A stretch of DNA of 64,000 bases, from the NCBI RefSeq assembly GCF_019457945.1, contig NZ_JAHZSU010000003.1, positions 682,001 to 746,000 of the forward strand, read 5' to 3'. Below the pieces are notes generated by a model, which searched no databases, was not told where the DNA came from, and worked only from the letters and a program-made list of their open reading frames with translations. Numbering within the stretch: position 1 is the stretch's first letter; the number at the start of each line of letters is the position of its first letter. This document shows, piece by piece, positions 1 to 9,336 of the stretch. This DNA comes from Ornithinimicrobium laminariae (GTDB lineage: Bacteria > Actinomycetota > Actinomycetes > Actinomycetales > Dermatophilaceae). The position numbers were made by a program, and so were the translations under genes.

Positions 1-112
1 CCACTAGGGAGATCACCACCGCCACCAGGGCACCCGTAACGATCACTGCTCCGACAATTCGGGCTGGCAACGTGCGGAAGGTATGGGTGCGGGTCGGCTC
101 TGGAGTGCTCAC
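1..112 (-). CDS. Partial N-terminus of a membrane protein, family not identified
   Basis: On the minus strand a GTG at 112 opens a frame that runs off the left edge of the window. It reads VSTPEPTRTHTFRTLP, followed by a hydrophobic stretch (IVGAVIVTGALVAVVISLV) that looks like a first transmembrane helix. A GGAGG lies directly before the GTG, which is too close for an ideal ribosome binding site, so the true start could be the in-frame GTG at 136. Only about 37 residues are visible. The gene is divergent from the kinase at 175. No function can be assigned from this fragment. Confidence 0.45.
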   Translation of the reverse strand, partial: MSTPEPTRTHTFRTLPARIVGAVIVTGALVAVVISLV

Positions 113-174
113 TCCTCCATCGTAGGTTGCAGCCACCAGCCCCCTGCCGAGACTGGCGGCTAGACTTCATATCC

Positions 175-810
175 GTGAGCTCCCCAACGCCCTCCCCCAA
201 GCGTGTCCTTGTGCTCGCCGGCCCCAGTGGCGCTGGGAAGTCGCGGCTAGCGAAGCTGCTGCAAGAAGAGCACGGATGGCCCGTAGTTGAGCTCGATGAC
301 TTCTATCGCGATGTCGGTGACCGTCACCTGCCCATGTCCACCCTCGGTCTCCCAGACTGGGACGACGTGCGGGCGTGGAACCAAGACGCGGCTGTCGCAG
401 CGTTGGAACGTCTGTGCTCAGGTGAAAGCGTGGATATCCCCGTCTATGACATCTCGGTCTCCAAGGCTGTGGACAGTCAACGACTCGATGCAGGCGCCCA
501 CTCGATCATTGTCGCCGAAGGAATTTTTGCTGCTCACATCATCGCCGACTTGGAAAAAGCTGGCTTGTTGGCCGGTGCCTGGTGTGTCTGCTCAGGCCCG
601 TGGGTGACCTTCTGGCGGCGCTTCTCGCGTGACACCCGGGAGCATCGCAAGCCGATATCCACACTCTGGCGTCGCGGTCACCGCCTGCGCCGAGCACAAG
701 CGGCTATCGTTGCCGACCAAGAGGCCCTCGGGGCCGTTCAGATGGGTAGCAATCAAGCGATGCGAGACGCGCGTGCTTTGGCCGCGCTGCAAAGGGAGAG
801 CAAAAAATGA
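175..810 (+). CDS. Uridine kinase-like P-loop nucleotide kinase
   Basis: The 211-residue protein carries a Walker A motif GPSGAGKS about residues 15-22, then an ELDDFY segment typical of the uridine kinase / phosphoribulokinase-like P-loop fold, where the acidic residues help bind substrate and metal. Uridine kinases phosphorylate uridine or cytidine in pyrimidine salvage, but the substrate here is inferred only from the fold. I chose the GTG at 175 because the protein then starts shortly before the first beta strand (RVLVLAGPSG); a TTG at 127 would add 16 unlikely residues. The stop overlaps the next gene by 4 bases (ATGA), so the two are probably co-translated. Its role next to the MoxR group is unknown. 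Confidence 0.75.
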   Translation: MSSPTPSPKRVLVLAGPSGAGKSRLAKLLQEEHGWPVVELDDFYRDVGDRHLPMSTLGLPDWDDVRAWNQDAAVAALERLCSGESVDIPVYDISVSKAVDSQRLDAGAHSIIVAEGIFAAHIIADLEKAGLLAGAWCVCSGPWVTFWRRFSRDTREHRKPISTLWRRGHRLRRAQAAIVADQEALGAVQMGSNQAMRDARALAALQRESKK

Positions 811-1958
811 CGACGCCAAACGAGGGGATGCAACCGGGATCGGGGCAAGACCCGAACAACTCCTGGTCCTGGCAGACGCCCGGCGGTCCGGGGCCTGTTC
901 AACCGCCTCACCCCGGCACCGAATCGCCATCAATGCCTCCACCCCAAGGCACCACCAATGCGCCGCCACCTGGCGGTCAGCAACAAGGGCAAGGCCAATG
1001 GCGCGGGATGACCCCCGAGCAGGTCTCTCGGATGTACAAGCCTGGAGTCATCCCCTTGCGTCCGCTGACTTTGTCAGACATCTACGACGGCACGTTCCAG
1101 ACCCTGCGACGCAACCCTCGAGCGACCTGGGGCATGGCCCTCGTGGTGATGACGATCGCTACTTTGCTCGGTGTCGCCGCTAGCGCACTGGTTGTTCTGG
1201 TCCCAGACATCGGCGCCCAGGGCGTGCTCGACGTCTCTAGCGTGATCAGTGCCCCGTTCAACATTCTGGGCATCTTGGTGCTGGCTGGCCTCATGAGTTA
1301 CGTGGTGAGCGCCGCCGCTATCGGCGAAAAGGTCACGTTCGGCCAGTCATGGGAGCGAGTCAAGGGCCGCATTTGGCCCCTCATCGGCGTCTCATTGCTC
1401 ACTGTGCTCATTGGAATGGCAGCCCTCCTGCCTTCCCTGATCTCCTTGATCGTGGGACTCGCCCTGGGTGAAAGCGGCGGCGGCGTGCTGTTCCTTGTGC
1501 TGGCCGGCCTGCTAGCCATCGTCGGATTCCTTGCGCTGTTTTACCTGTCGGTGAAGGTTTCTCTGGCAACGCCCGTGGTGGTGTTAGAGAAGGCTGGGCC
1601 GATCACCGCGATTCGGCGCTCATGGCGTTTGACGTCCACTGCCTCACAATTCTGGCGCATTTTCGGCATCACCTTATTGACCGGAATCATCGTCATGGTG
1701 GTGTCCTACATCGTGGCCATTCCGATGGCCATCGTGGCCGCCCTCATCTTCGGCCAAGTGGCTTCCGAATCGGCGGCGCTGGCTGGCATCACGATCACCC
1801 TGGGACTGGCCAATTTGATTGCCTATGTCGTGACCGCACCATTTCAATCGTCGGTCACTGCCTTGCTCTACATCGATCAGCGGATCCGCCGAGAGGGCTT
1901 GCACGTTCAGATGCAGCGCGCAGCAAACCAGAGCGCTGAGTCTGGCCCTACCCGATGA
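807..1958 (+). CDS. Glycerophosphoryl diester phosphodiesterase-type membrane protein
   Basis: This 383-residue protein has an N-terminal stretch of about 80 residues rich in Pro, Gln and Gly (probably disordered), then the motif RPLTLSDIYDGTFQTLRRNP, followed by about six hydrophobic helices. This is the pattern of the actinobacterial membrane family often labelled glycerophosphoryl diester phosphodiesterase membrane domain; I see no catalytic domain, so enzyme activity should not be assumed. It overlaps the kinase by 4 bases and precedes the DUF4129 gene by 23 bases, consistent with one transcript. Confidence 0.7.
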   Translation: MTTPNEGMQPGSGQDPNNSWSWQTPGGPGPVQPPHPGTESPSMPPPQGTTNAPPPGGQQQGQGQWRGMTPEQVSRMYKPGVIPLRPLTLSDIYDGTFQTLRRNPRATWGMALVVMTIATLLGVAASALVVLVPDIGAQGVLDVSSVISAPFNILGILVLAGLMSYVVSAAAIGEKVTFGQSWERVKGRIWPLIGVSLLTVLIGMAALLPSLISLIVGLALGESGGGVLFLVLAGLLAIVGFLALFYLSVKVSLATPVVVLEKAGPITAIRRSWRLTSTASQFWRIFGITLLTGIIVMVVSYIVAIPMAIVAALIFGQVASESAALAGITITLGLANLIAYVVTAPFQSSVTALLYIDQRIRREGLHVQMQRAANQSAESGPTR

Positions 1959-1981
1959 ACACAGTTGGTCGGGGAGCCTAA

Positions 1982-2608
1982 GTGGAGTGGGCGAGCGCGC
2001 TGCTTGACCCTGATCGCGACGAAGCACGACAGTTATTCGTCGACGAGTTAGGCGCCAACTACCGACTCGAGCCGACCCTCCTCGAGCGAGCCGAGGCGTG
2101 GCTGGCCGAAGCCCTTGACTTCAGCCTCGGTGGCGACTTCTCGGCCAACTTTTTTGCGATCGCCGGTGCGCTCATTGTCGTCGCCGTCATCGTCGCCATC
2201 GTGTGGGGCCTTCGCCGTCGGGCCTCCTACGCGGCCGCATCCGACGAAGCGTCCAAGAGCGTCTTGGGCAATGAGCGCTTGCGACCGGGAGAATACCGCC
2301 ATCGGGCGACTCGGGCCATTGCCAGTGGCGACTATTCAGCCGCATTGCTTGACGGCTTCCGGGCACTGACCGCCCAAGCCGACGAAGACACTCTCTTAGA
2401 GCATGCGGCGGCACTGACCGCCGCAGAAGTGGTCCGATCACTCCAAGGGCCCTACCCACAACATCGTCAAGGCGTGGATCTGGCAGGGCGCACTTTTGAT
2501 CTCACCCGATACGGTGAAGTCATCCCGACCGCTGACGACGCTCTACAGGTGCTAGACCTGGATGCGGCCCTACAAACAGCGCGCCCGAAGATGCAGGCAC
2601 TCCCATGA
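1982..2608 (+). CDS. DUF4129 domain membrane protein
   Basis: The 208-residue protein has a soluble N-terminus (LLDPDRDEARQLFVDEL), one transmembrane helix about residues 58-80, and a cytoplasmic C-terminal DUF4129 region with the pattern AIASGDYSAALLDGFRAL. DUF4129 proteins usually sit with transglutaminase, MoxR and DUF58 genes, as here; no biochemical activity is established. The GTG start has a GGGGAG about 7 bases upstream. Its stop overlaps the next start (ATGA at 2605-2608), implying translational coupling. Confidence 0.82.
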   Translation: MEWASALLDPDRDEARQLFVDELGANYRLEPTLLERAEAWLAEALDFSLGGDFSANFFAIAGALIVVAVIVAIVWGLRRRASYAAASDEASKSVLGNERLRPGEYRHRATRAIASGDYSAALLDGFRALTAQADEDTLLEHAAALTAAEVVRSLQGPYPQHRQGVDLAGRTFDLTRYGEVIPTADDALQVLDLDAALQTARPKMQALP

Positions 2609-3825
2609 CCCTCACCGCGCAGCCGCAGCCGCAGCCGCAGCCGCCGACCCCGAGCGCGCCCGTTCCCTCGTCCGCGCCCAAGCCCCGACGAATCCGCGCA
2701 GCGTATGTTGCCGTTGCTGTGCTTGCTGCACTGTGCTTGATCGTCCTGAGCTTGCTCAACGTCAGCACCGAGACTCCCTACGACCCCGAAAACTCCGGGC
2801 CAAATGGCTGGCAAGCCCTGCACGAAGTGCTGGAAGACCAAGGTGTTTCTGTCGAGGTCGTTCGCGGTCTCAATGAGTTCCCGAGCAGCGTTGATGGCGC
2901 AACCGTTTTGGTCGTCGGGACCACCAATTTGAGCCCTGAGTCCGGTCAGGACCTGCTGCAGCAGACCGCGGCAGCCGACAAGATGGTCGTCTTGAACCCC
3001 GCATCGAACATCGGCTCCGTCCTTGACCTACCGCTGCGGATCAGCTCGGGCAGCACAGCAGCCCGCGAGCCGGTGTGCGACTCCCCGATCTTTCGTGACG
3101 GCGACACCATCAGCGAAGCTGGCGAGGCTCTCATCTTGACCACTCGGGTGCCCGAGGCGACGACGTGCCTGCCCCCCAGCGCGGGGTTCGAGGCCGGTGG
3201 GGCTCAGGGCGGATCCCTCGTTTCGTTCCCCGCCAGCGACACGTCCCCCGAGTTGTGGGTTGGCGGTGTTGCGGACGCATTCACCAACGCCTCCGTCACC
3301 CAAGATGCCAACGCGGCCCTCGCTCTTCGACTGCTGGGCGGGACCGACACGCTGTATTGGTACATCCCCACTAGTGCGGACCTCGCTCTCGGCAACCCGC
3401 AAACACTTGGCGATGTCCTTCCGGTCTGGCTAGCACCCACCGCGGCAATGCTTGGCGTGACCGCGTTGGCCGCGATGTTTATCCGCGGACGACGGCTCGG
3501 CCCGATCGTGGCCGAACCGCTGCCGGTGACGATCAAGTCCATGGAATTGGTCGACGCTCGTGCACGGCTCTATGAGCGAGGCGACGCCAACGCACACGCC
3601 TACCGCGCGCTTCAGGTAGCGGCCCTGGCACGATGGGCTAAATTGCTGGGTCTCGGACGTGGTGCGACGCCTGAATCAATCGTTGCCGAAGTGTCTTCTT
3701 ACACCGGCGCTCCCGAAGCACACGTAGCTTCGCTGCTGGTGGACCAACCCGTCTCGGATGACAAATCCTTCGTTCAAGCAGCCCGAGACCTGCACGCACT
3801 CGAGGAAGGGAACTCCCCCCGATGA
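2605..3825 (+). CDS. DUF4350 domain membrane protein
   Basis: The 406-residue protein begins with a Gln-Pro repeat and a basic segment, then a transmembrane helix about residues 30-52. A large extracytoplasmic DUF4350 domain follows (pattern NSGPNGWQALHEVLEDQGVS, typical of the GATase-like fold of this family), then a second helix about residues 275-295 and a cytoplasmic tail. It matches the gene that precedes moxR2 in mycobacteria. Function is not known; the context suggests an envelope-associated complex with the MoxR ATPase and DUF58 protein. Its stop overlaps the moxR start by 4 bases. Confidence 0.82.
   Translation: MTLTAQPQPQPQPPTPSAPVPSSAPKPRRIRAAYVAVAVLAALCLIVLSLLNVSTETPYDPENSGPNGWQALHEVLEDQGVSVEVVRGLNEFPSSVDGATVLVVGTTNLSPESGQDLLQQTAAADKMVVLNPASNIGSVLDLPLRISSGSTAAREPVCDSPIFRDGDTISEAGEALILTTRVPEATTCLPPSAGFEAGGAQGGSLVSFPASDTSPELWVGGVADAFTNASVTQDANAALALRLLGGTDTLYWYIPTSADLALGNPQTLGDVLPVWLAPTAAMLGVTALAAMFIRGRRLGPIVAEPLPVTIKSMELVDARARLYERGDANAHAYRALQVAALARWAKLLGLGRGATPESIVAEVSSYTGAPEAHVASLLVDQPVSDDKSFVQAARDLHALEEGNSPR
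2620..2643 (+). repeat. Hexanucleotide repeat CAGCCG x4 inside the DUF4350 gene
   Basis: Four exact tandem copies of CAGCCG encode alternating Gln-Pro at residues 6-13 of the DUF4350 protein. Because the unit is six bases, a gain or loss of units changes linker length but keeps the frame. Confidence 0.9.
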
Positions 3826-4808
3826 CCGAACAACAGCAATCCCCTGAGCCCGATGACGCCGATCGGGCCAGAACTGCGCTGAATCAAGTGCGTACCGAAG
3901 TCGCGAAATCCGTCGTTGGGCAGGAAGCAGCAGTCACGGGCTTAATCGTCGCGTTATTGACGGGCGGGCATGTGCTGCTTGAAGGTGTGCCCGGGGTGGC
4001 CAAGACTCTCCTGGTCCGGTCTTTGGCGGCCGCGCTCGATGTCAAGACGACTCGAGTTCAGTTCACGCCAGACCTGATGCCTGGCGACATCACCGGTTCG
4101 CTGATCTACAACTCCGACAGCAACGAGTTCACCTTCCGACCCGGCCCAATCTTCACCAACCTGATGCTGGCCGACGAAATCAACCGCACTCCCCCCAAGA
4201 CTCAAAGCGCGTTGCTTGAAGCGATGGAGGAGCGACACGTCACCGTAGACGGCAAGTCACGGGACCTGCCCGCTCCCTTCATGGTTGCGGCCACCCAAAA
4301 CCCCGTTGAGTATGAGGGCACCTACCCGCTACCGGAAGCTCAGCTAGACCGGTTCTTGCTGAAGGTCGTCCTGCCACTGCCTAGTCGTGACGATGAGGTG
4401 AAGGTGCTGCAGCGTCACGCCGCGGGCTTTAACCCCCGTGACTTGGCTGGCGCTGGCGTGCGAGCCGTTGCCTCACCCGCCGATATTGAGATCGGGCGAC
4501 GCCAGATTCAAAAAGTTGAGGTATCCACGGCGATCATGACGTATGTGGTGGACCTGGCTCAGGCCACGCGCAATTCACCGTCTCTGCAGCTTGGGGTTAG
4601 CCCCCGTGGCACCACTGCCCTGCTTGGCGCTGCGAAGGCCTGGGCTTGGCTTAATGGGCGCAACTTTGTCACCCCGGACGACATCAAGGCGCTAGCCCCA
4701 GCCTGCTGGGCCCACCGACTTTCGCTGCGCCCAGAGGCCGAGTTGGAAGGCGTATCGGTCCATTCCGTCCTGGGCAGTGCGCTGAACTCCGTCGCAGTGC
4801 CGCGATAG
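3822..4808 (+). CDS. MoxR family AAA+ ATPase
   Basis: MoxR ATPases are AAA+ chaperone-like proteins thought to assist maturation or assembly of VWA/DUF58 partners. This 328-residue copy has Walker A GVPGVAKT at residues 55-62, Walker B LADEINR, the sensor-1 segment ATQNP and a C-terminal lid domain with SPRGTTALLGAAKAWA, all at the usual places. It overlaps the DUF4350 gene by 4 bases and is followed after 7 bases by the DUF58 gene, the standard MoxR partner. The arrangement corresponds to the mycobacterial moxR2 locus. It probably acts at the cytoplasmic face of the membrane. Confidence 0.93.
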   Translation: MTEQQQSPEPDDADRARTALNQVRTEVAKSVVGQEAAVTGLIVALLTGGHVLLEGVPGVAKTLLVRSLAAALDVKTTRVQFTPDLMPGDITGSLIYNSDSNEFTFRPGPIFTNLMLADEINRTPPKTQSALLEAMEERHVTVDGKSRDLPAPFMVAATQNPVEYEGTYPLPEAQLDRFLLKVVLPLPSRDDEVKVLQRHAAGFNPRDLAGAGVRAVASPADIEIGRRQIQKVEVSTAIMTYVVDLAQATRNSPSLQLGVSPRGTTALLGAAKAWAWLNGRNFVTPDDIKALAPACWAHRLSLRPEAELEGVSVHSVLGSALNSVAVPR

Positions 4809-4815
4809 GCGAGCG

Positions 4816-6153
4816 ATGAGTTTGAGGTGGCCAGCCGCTGGGCTGCTCCTAATTGGCATCGTTCCGATCGTCATTATTGGCGAGATGATCGTGGTCTTGT
4901 GGTGGACGCTGTTCGTCGCCATGATGGTGACCTTTGATGTGTTGTTAGCGCCTGCGCCGGCATCTCTGCAGGTGCAGCGGGTTGGGCCCGCGACGGCGCC
5001 AAACGCGGTGAATGCCAACGGCGTGCCCGTGACCCAGGTGCGCACTGGTCAAGAGACCTCAACCGTGCTGTTCGTGACGAATCCCAAGAACCGTAGGGTG
5101 CGGGGCGTGCTGCGTGACGCCTGGGTGCCTTCAACCGGGCTCGTCGGCAACCGGCATACCTTGGACATCCCTGCTGGACAGCGACGCAAGTTCGAGACCG
5201 TCGCCATCCCCACGCGGCGCGGCGATCGCCTCACCGACCGAGTGACCATTCGGACCCGGGGACCGTTGGGGCTGGGCGCCCGGCAAAGTGCCGTCCTCGT
5301 GCCTGGCGTCATCCGAGCCCTCCCCCCTTTTAACTCACGCAAGCATTTGCCGTCTCGGCTGGCGCACCTGCGACAAATCGATGGCCGCTCAGCGGTCCGT
5401 ACCCGTGGTCAAGGCACCGAGTTCGACTCTCTGCGCGACTATGTCGACGGCGACGATGTGCGCAGCATCGACTGGCGCGCCACTGCTCGACGCCGCAATG
5501 TCGTGGTCCGGACCTGGCAGCCAGAGCGTGACCGCCACGTCATCATCGTGCTCGACACCTCTCGCACTAGCGCAGCTCGGGTCGGCGACGAGCCTCGTCT
5601 TGATGCCAGCATGGATGCCGCCCTGCTCCTTGCCGCTCTCGCCAGCCGGGCCGGTGATCGCGTCACCGTGTTGGCTGGCGACCGAGCGATGCGCGGCAGC
5701 GTGAGCCCGGGGACGGATCAGACTCAATTCCTCAACTCTGTCGTGACCATGATGGCCCCTGTCGAATCCAGCCTATTGGAAGCTAATTGGGATTTGTTGT
5801 CCGCAAAAGTAAACCAAACTGCGGGCCGTCGCTCGCTCGTTGTGCTGCTCACGGCCCTTGAGCCCTCTGCCATCGAGGCCGGGCTTTTCCCGGTTTTGCC
5901 TAGCCTCACGACTCGGCACCGAGTGGTCATTGCTTCCGTGGCCGATCCTGCTGTCGAGGAAGCGCTAACCGACTTCAGCGACGTTGATGCGACATATCGA
6001 GCAGCCAGTGCCGCTCGCTCGCAAACGCTGGCTCAGCGAACCTCCGATGCCCTGACTCGATTGGGCTGCGACACGGTGAGCGGGGATCCTGAGACACTGC
6101 CACCGCGGTTGGCCGACCACTACCTATCGCTGAAGGCTCACGGACTGCTCTAA
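4816..6153 (+). CDS. DUF58 domain protein (MoxR partner)
   Basis: The 445-residue protein has two N-terminal hydrophobic helices (about residues 5-40), a beta-rich extracytoplasmic part, and the diagnostic DUF58 block GTEFDSLRDYVDGDDVRSID followed by WRATARR. A VWA-like region starts at VIIVLDTSRT, where the MIDAS-type DTS is visible. DUF58 proteins pair with MoxR ATPases, whose gene ends 7 bases upstream. The molecular task is not established. The stop lies 5 bases from the convergent SpoIIM stop. Confidence 0.9.
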   Translation: MSLRWPAAGLLLIGIVPIVIIGEMIVVLWWTLFVAMMVTFDVLLAPAPASLQVQRVGPATAPNAVNANGVPVTQVRTGQETSTVLFVTNPKNRRVRGVLRDAWVPSTGLVGNRHTLDIPAGQRRKFETVAIPTRRGDRLTDRVTIRTRGPLGLGARQSAVLVPGVIRALPPFNSRKHLPSRLAHLRQIDGRSAVRTRGQGTEFDSLRDYVDGDDVRSIDWRATARRRNVVVRTWQPERDRHVIIVLDTSRTSAARVGDEPRLDASMDAALLLAALASRAGDRVTVLAGDRAMRGSVSPGTDQTQFLNSVVTMMAPVESSLLEANWDLLSAKVNQTAGRRSLVVLLTALEPSAIEAGLFPVLPSLTTRHRVVIASVADPAVEEALTDFSDVDATYRAASAARSQTLAQRTSDALTRLGCDTVSGDPETLPPRLADHYLSLKAHGLL

Positions 6154-6158
6154 GCGCT

Positions 6159-7154
6159 CTAGTCGACCACGGCCAACTCATCGCCTAGCGATGCTCGGTC
6201 TAGGTCTCCGGTGACGCCGGCAAGGTGTGCCTTGCGGCCTAGCGTGAAGACATACGCCAAGAAAAGGCCTAACGCCAGGACGCCAATGGAAACCCGAGCC
6301 CAGGTGGGCAGCGGCGACGGAGTCACGAAGGCCTCAATGACACCAGCAATAAAGAAGACCGGGATGAGCCCCAAGGCGATGCCTACGGCAGTGCGACCTT
6401 CAGCGGCAAACGAAGCAAGTCTGGTGCGTGGCCCAGGCTCTACCCACGACCAAAACAGCCGCAACCCGACGCCGCCAGCGACGAAGATGGCGGTGAGCTC
6501 CAGCAATCCATGCGGCGCGATCAGTCCCCAAAAGAGAGCGCCGCGGTCATTGGCGTGCATCAACGAACCAACAATGGCGACATTGGCCACGTTTTGCCAC
6601 AGCACCCAGATGACGGGGAGTCCGAAGACACCAAAGATGATGCATTGGGCGGCGACCCACGCGTTGTTGATAAACACCAAGGAGCCAAAACTTACGGGCG
6701 GATTCTCGGAGTAGTAACTCTCAAAATCTGCGTTGACGAGTTGCTGCACTTGGGCAGTGTTGATCAGGGTGTTTTCAATCACTGGGTTATAAACGAGCCA
6801 GGCACCCAAGGCAACGGCAACCGCGAAATTGACCAAAGCCACGGTGATCCACCAACGGCGCATGCGATAGAGCGCCGCCGGAAAACTGGCAGCAAAGAAC
6901 TCGCCAGCAGCGGCGATTCCTTTGCCACTCGGCGCGACCATCGACAGTCGCGCGTTAGAAATGAGGACCGAAAGCCGAGACACCATCGAGGCATCGGGGC
7001 TTGAGGAACGAACCTGCGACAGGTCCGTTGAAGTCTGCGCATACTCGGCGAGCAACTCATCCGTTTGTGGGCCGGTCAATCTGCGTAGGCGTGAAAGTTC
7101 ACGCAAACGTGCCCAGCCAGCACGGCGTCGGGTGATGAGAGCATCCAGGTCCAC
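6159..7154 (-). CDS. Stage II sporulation protein M-like (DUF95) membrane protein
   Basis: This 331-residue protein has a soluble N-terminus (MDLDALITRRRAGWARLREL), then about six transmembrane helices with the SpoIIM family features FINNAWVAAQCIIFGVFGLP and PHGLLELTAIFVAGGVGLRL. In Bacillus SpoIIM works in a peptidoglycan hydrolysis complex during engulfment; in non-sporulating actinobacteria the role is unknown. It is antisense to, and convergent with, the MoxR-DUF58 run and divergent from the RDD gene, as in mycobacteria. The GTG start is preceded closely by AGGA. Confidence 0.9.
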   Translation of the reverse strand: MDLDALITRRRAGWARLRELSRLRRLTGPQTDELLAEYAQTSTDLSQVRSSSPDASMVSRLSVLISNARLSMVAPSGKGIAAAGEFFAASFPAALYRMRRWWITVALVNFAVAVALGAWLVYNPVIENTLINTAQVQQLVNADFESYYSENPPVSFGSLVFINNAWVAAQCIIFGVFGLPVIWVLWQNVANVAIVGSLMHANDRGALFWGLIAPHGLLELTAIFVAGGVGLRLFWSWVEPGPRTRLASFAAEGRTAVGIALGLIPVFFIAGVIEAFVTPSPLPTWARVSIGVLALGLFLAYVFTLGRKAHLAGVTGDLDRASLGDELAVVD

Positions 7155-7270
7155 GTCCTGAAGTGTAGCCAGTGGAGCCCAAGGTCAATAAGGCATCCAC
7201 AGGTGAGTATCCAGCCCCTCACCGCGACGCCTCCAAGAGATAGTCTGAGCGCATGCCCAGGGAATCCATC

Positions 7271-8083
7271 ATGGCCGATCGCGGGTATGTCACGTCTGAG
7301 GCCGTTGAGTTGGACATCCCTGCGGCGACCCTGCCCGCTCGCATCGGGGGTGCATTGATTGATGCATTCGTCATCTTCTGCGCGACCGTCGCGGGACTAT
7401 TTCTTTGGGCTCAAATCGGCGGCGATTTCGACTCGGCCGCTCAGCGCGCCTTGAATCTCATTTTGTACATCACGACGGTCGTGGTTTTGCCTACTGTCGT
7501 CGAAACGCTCACCAAGGGCCGCTCCCTTGGCAAGTGGGCCACAGGGCTGCGGGTTGTTCGAGACGATGCCGGCCCCATCAGCATGCGCCACGCGCTGACT
7601 CGCGCGCTCGCTGCGCCCTTCGAGATGTACTTCACCCTGGGGGTCCCCGCCGTCATCGCTTCGGCGACCAACCGTAAAGGCAAGCGCTTCGGCGACTTAG
7701 CGGCTGGCACTTATGTCGTGCGCGTCCGGCAAAAGGACACCGACCCAACGCCCGTCCAAACACCGCCACACCTACAGGCGTGGGCCCAGAACGCGGACGT
7801 TGCCGCCTTGCCGATCAGCTTGGCAGTCGCGGTTCGCACCCTGTTGGCAGGCTCGGCATCCATCAGTCCCGCCCAGCGCGATCATCTGGCCATGTCGCTA
7901 GCTCACGACGTGCTTGAGTTCGTCGCGCCGCCCCCGCCAGCTGGCACTACAGCCCCTGAGCTCCTTTGGGCAGTGCAAGCCGAGCGACGGCGCCGGGATG
8001 AGATCCGACTGCAGCGAGACGATGCCTTGCGAGCACGCGTGCTCGGCACTGACCCGCTGCAGCCGAAACCACCTCGGCTCTAG
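7271..8083 (+). CDS. RDD family membrane protein
   Basis: The RDD domain occupies roughly residues 18-145: PARIGGALIDAFVIF, a second helix around NLILYITTVVVLPTVVETLT, then KGRSLGKWATGLRVVRDD and KRFGDLAAGTYVVR. A cytoplasmic C-terminal extension of about 120 residues is rich in Pro, Ala and Arg. I start at the ATG at 7271, which has AGGGA 8 bases upstream; an ATG at 7253 is less well placed. RDD proteins are of uncertain function, some being linked to transport. It sits at the end of the moxR group. Confidence 0.9.
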   Translation: MADRGYVTSEAVELDIPAATLPARIGGALIDAFVIFCATVAGLFLWAQIGGDFDSAAQRALNLILYITTVVVLPTVVETLTKGRSLGKWATGLRVVRDDAGPISMRHALTRALAAPFEMYFTLGVPAVIASATNRKGKRFGDLAAGTYVVRVRQKDTDPTPVQTPPHLQAWAQNADVAALPISLAVAVRTLLAGSASISPAQRDHLAMSLAHDVLEFVAPPPPAGTTAPELLWAVQAERRRRDEIRLQRDDALRARVLGTDPLQPKPPRL

Positions 8084-8124
8084 CCCCTATCCGGCCACGG
8101 CCTTAGTGGGCCATGCGGCTCGGA

Positions 8125-9255
8125 TCAGCCGTTGCGGGCTGCGGCGTAGCCCGGCACGATCTGCTCGTCCAAGATGGCCTTGCGCTGCGCATACGGCAGG
8201 AAGGCTGAGCGCATTGCGTTGACGGTGACGCGCTCAAAGTCATCCAGACCCCAGCCCGCTTCGTCGGCCAGCAACTGCATCTCCCGGGTGATCGTAGTGC
8301 CACTGACCAGGCGGTTATCCGGGTTGAGGGTGACGCGGAAGCCCAACCTGTGGAACAGCGTGATCGGGTGAGACTCAATAGTCGTTGCGCCGCCCGCCGC
8401 GGTCTGCAGGTTGCTGCTCGGGCAGACCTCAAGGGCAATACGGCGGTCGCGGATGTAGGAGGCCAGCGAGCCCGCGGCGACCGCGTCAAACTCTGCTTGA
8501 GTCCACTGCGCGACTGGCTTGGCGTTTACATCGATGGCTTGGCCATCAACACTCAGGTCATCGATCAGGCGCACGCCGTGACCGATCCGCTCGGCACCGC
8601 ACAGTTGCACGGCTTCCCAAATGCTCGGCAGGCCGAAGGCTTCACCGGCGTGGATCGTGAAGTGCATGTTGTTTTGGCGCAAGTGTTCGAACGCAGGCAG
8701 GTGCAGGGTCGGCGCAAAGCCATCCTCAGCACCGGCAATGTCATAACCAGCCATCGCTTCGTCACGGTGTTTGACCGTCAACTCAGCGATTTCGAGCGAG
8801 CGCTGGGCGTGCCGCATACCGGTCAGCAGTGAGCGAACCACGATCGGGTGACCGCTCTCCTTCGCCTGTGCCATGCCGTCTGCGAATCCATCGTTGACGG
8901 CTTCGACGACATCGTCCAGGGTCAACCCAGCCGACAGGTGCTGCTCGGGGGCATAACGCGACTCGGCATAGACAACGCCGTCTGCGACCTGGTCGAGGAC
9001 AAACTCGCGAGCGACCCGCGACAGGCCCTCCTTGGTCTGCATCACGGCGATGGTGTGCTCAAAGGTTTCGAGATAACGCACCAGGGAGCCTGAGCCAGCA
9101 CTCTCCAGGAACCACTCGCGCAGCGCCTGGGCGTCGGTGGTCGGCAGCCCGTCGTAGCCGCAGGAGGCCGCTAACTCGATGATTGTCTCTGGCCGCAATC
9201 CACCATCGAGGTGGTCATGCAGGGAGACCTTGGGAAGAACAGAAATGTCAGTCAC
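8125..9255 (-). CDS. add: Adenosine deaminase
   Basis: The enzyme hydrolyses adenosine and deoxyadenosine to inosine and deoxyinosine in purine salvage. The 376-residue product shows the zinc-site motif [12 protein letters not shown] near the N-terminus, [17 protein letters not shown] (His and the proton-shuttling Glu), [11 protein letters not shown] and the C-terminal [17 protein letters not shown] place the start at the GTG at 9255, 8 residues before SLHDH and with AAAGGCGG upstream. The frame stays open upstream but those residues do not resemble the family. It is divergent from deoC and belongs to the nucleoside salvage island. Confidence 0.95.
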   Translation of the reverse strand: MTDISVLPKVSLHDHLDGGLRPETIIELAASCGYDGLPTTDAQALREWFLESAGSGSLVRYLETFEHTIAVMQTKEGLSRVAREFVLDQVADGVVYAESRYAPEQHLSAGLTLDDVVEAVNDGFADGMAQAKESGHPIVVRSLLTGMRHAQRSLEIAELTVKHRDEAMAGYDIAGAEDGFAPTLHLPAFEHLRQNNMHFTIHAGEAFGLPSIWEAVQLCGAERIGHGVRLIDDLSVDGQAIDVNAKPVAQWTQAEFDAVAAGSLASYIRDRRIALEVCPSSNLQTAAGGATTIESHPITLFHRLGFRVTLNPDNRLVSGTTITREMQLLADEAGWGLDDFERVTVNAMRSAFLPYAQRKAILDEQIVPGYAAARNG

Positions 9256-9336
9256 GAAGAACCGCCTTTTGTCGATGCAAGGATAGGTGGAGCGACACTC
9301 TCCCATCCGGCTTGTGCCTGAGTCTATGGTGGGGGC

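Noticed and set aside
1..11. CCACTAGGGAG at the left edge resembling the 12450-12463 terminator sequence
   Set aside because: It encodes part of the partial membrane protein and no partner arm is visible, so the likeness is probably chance.
8084..8124. Possible bidirectional terminator between the RDD and adenosine deaminase genes
   Set aside because: Only a short imperfect GGCCAC/GTGGGCC pairing is visible and there is no T-tract.
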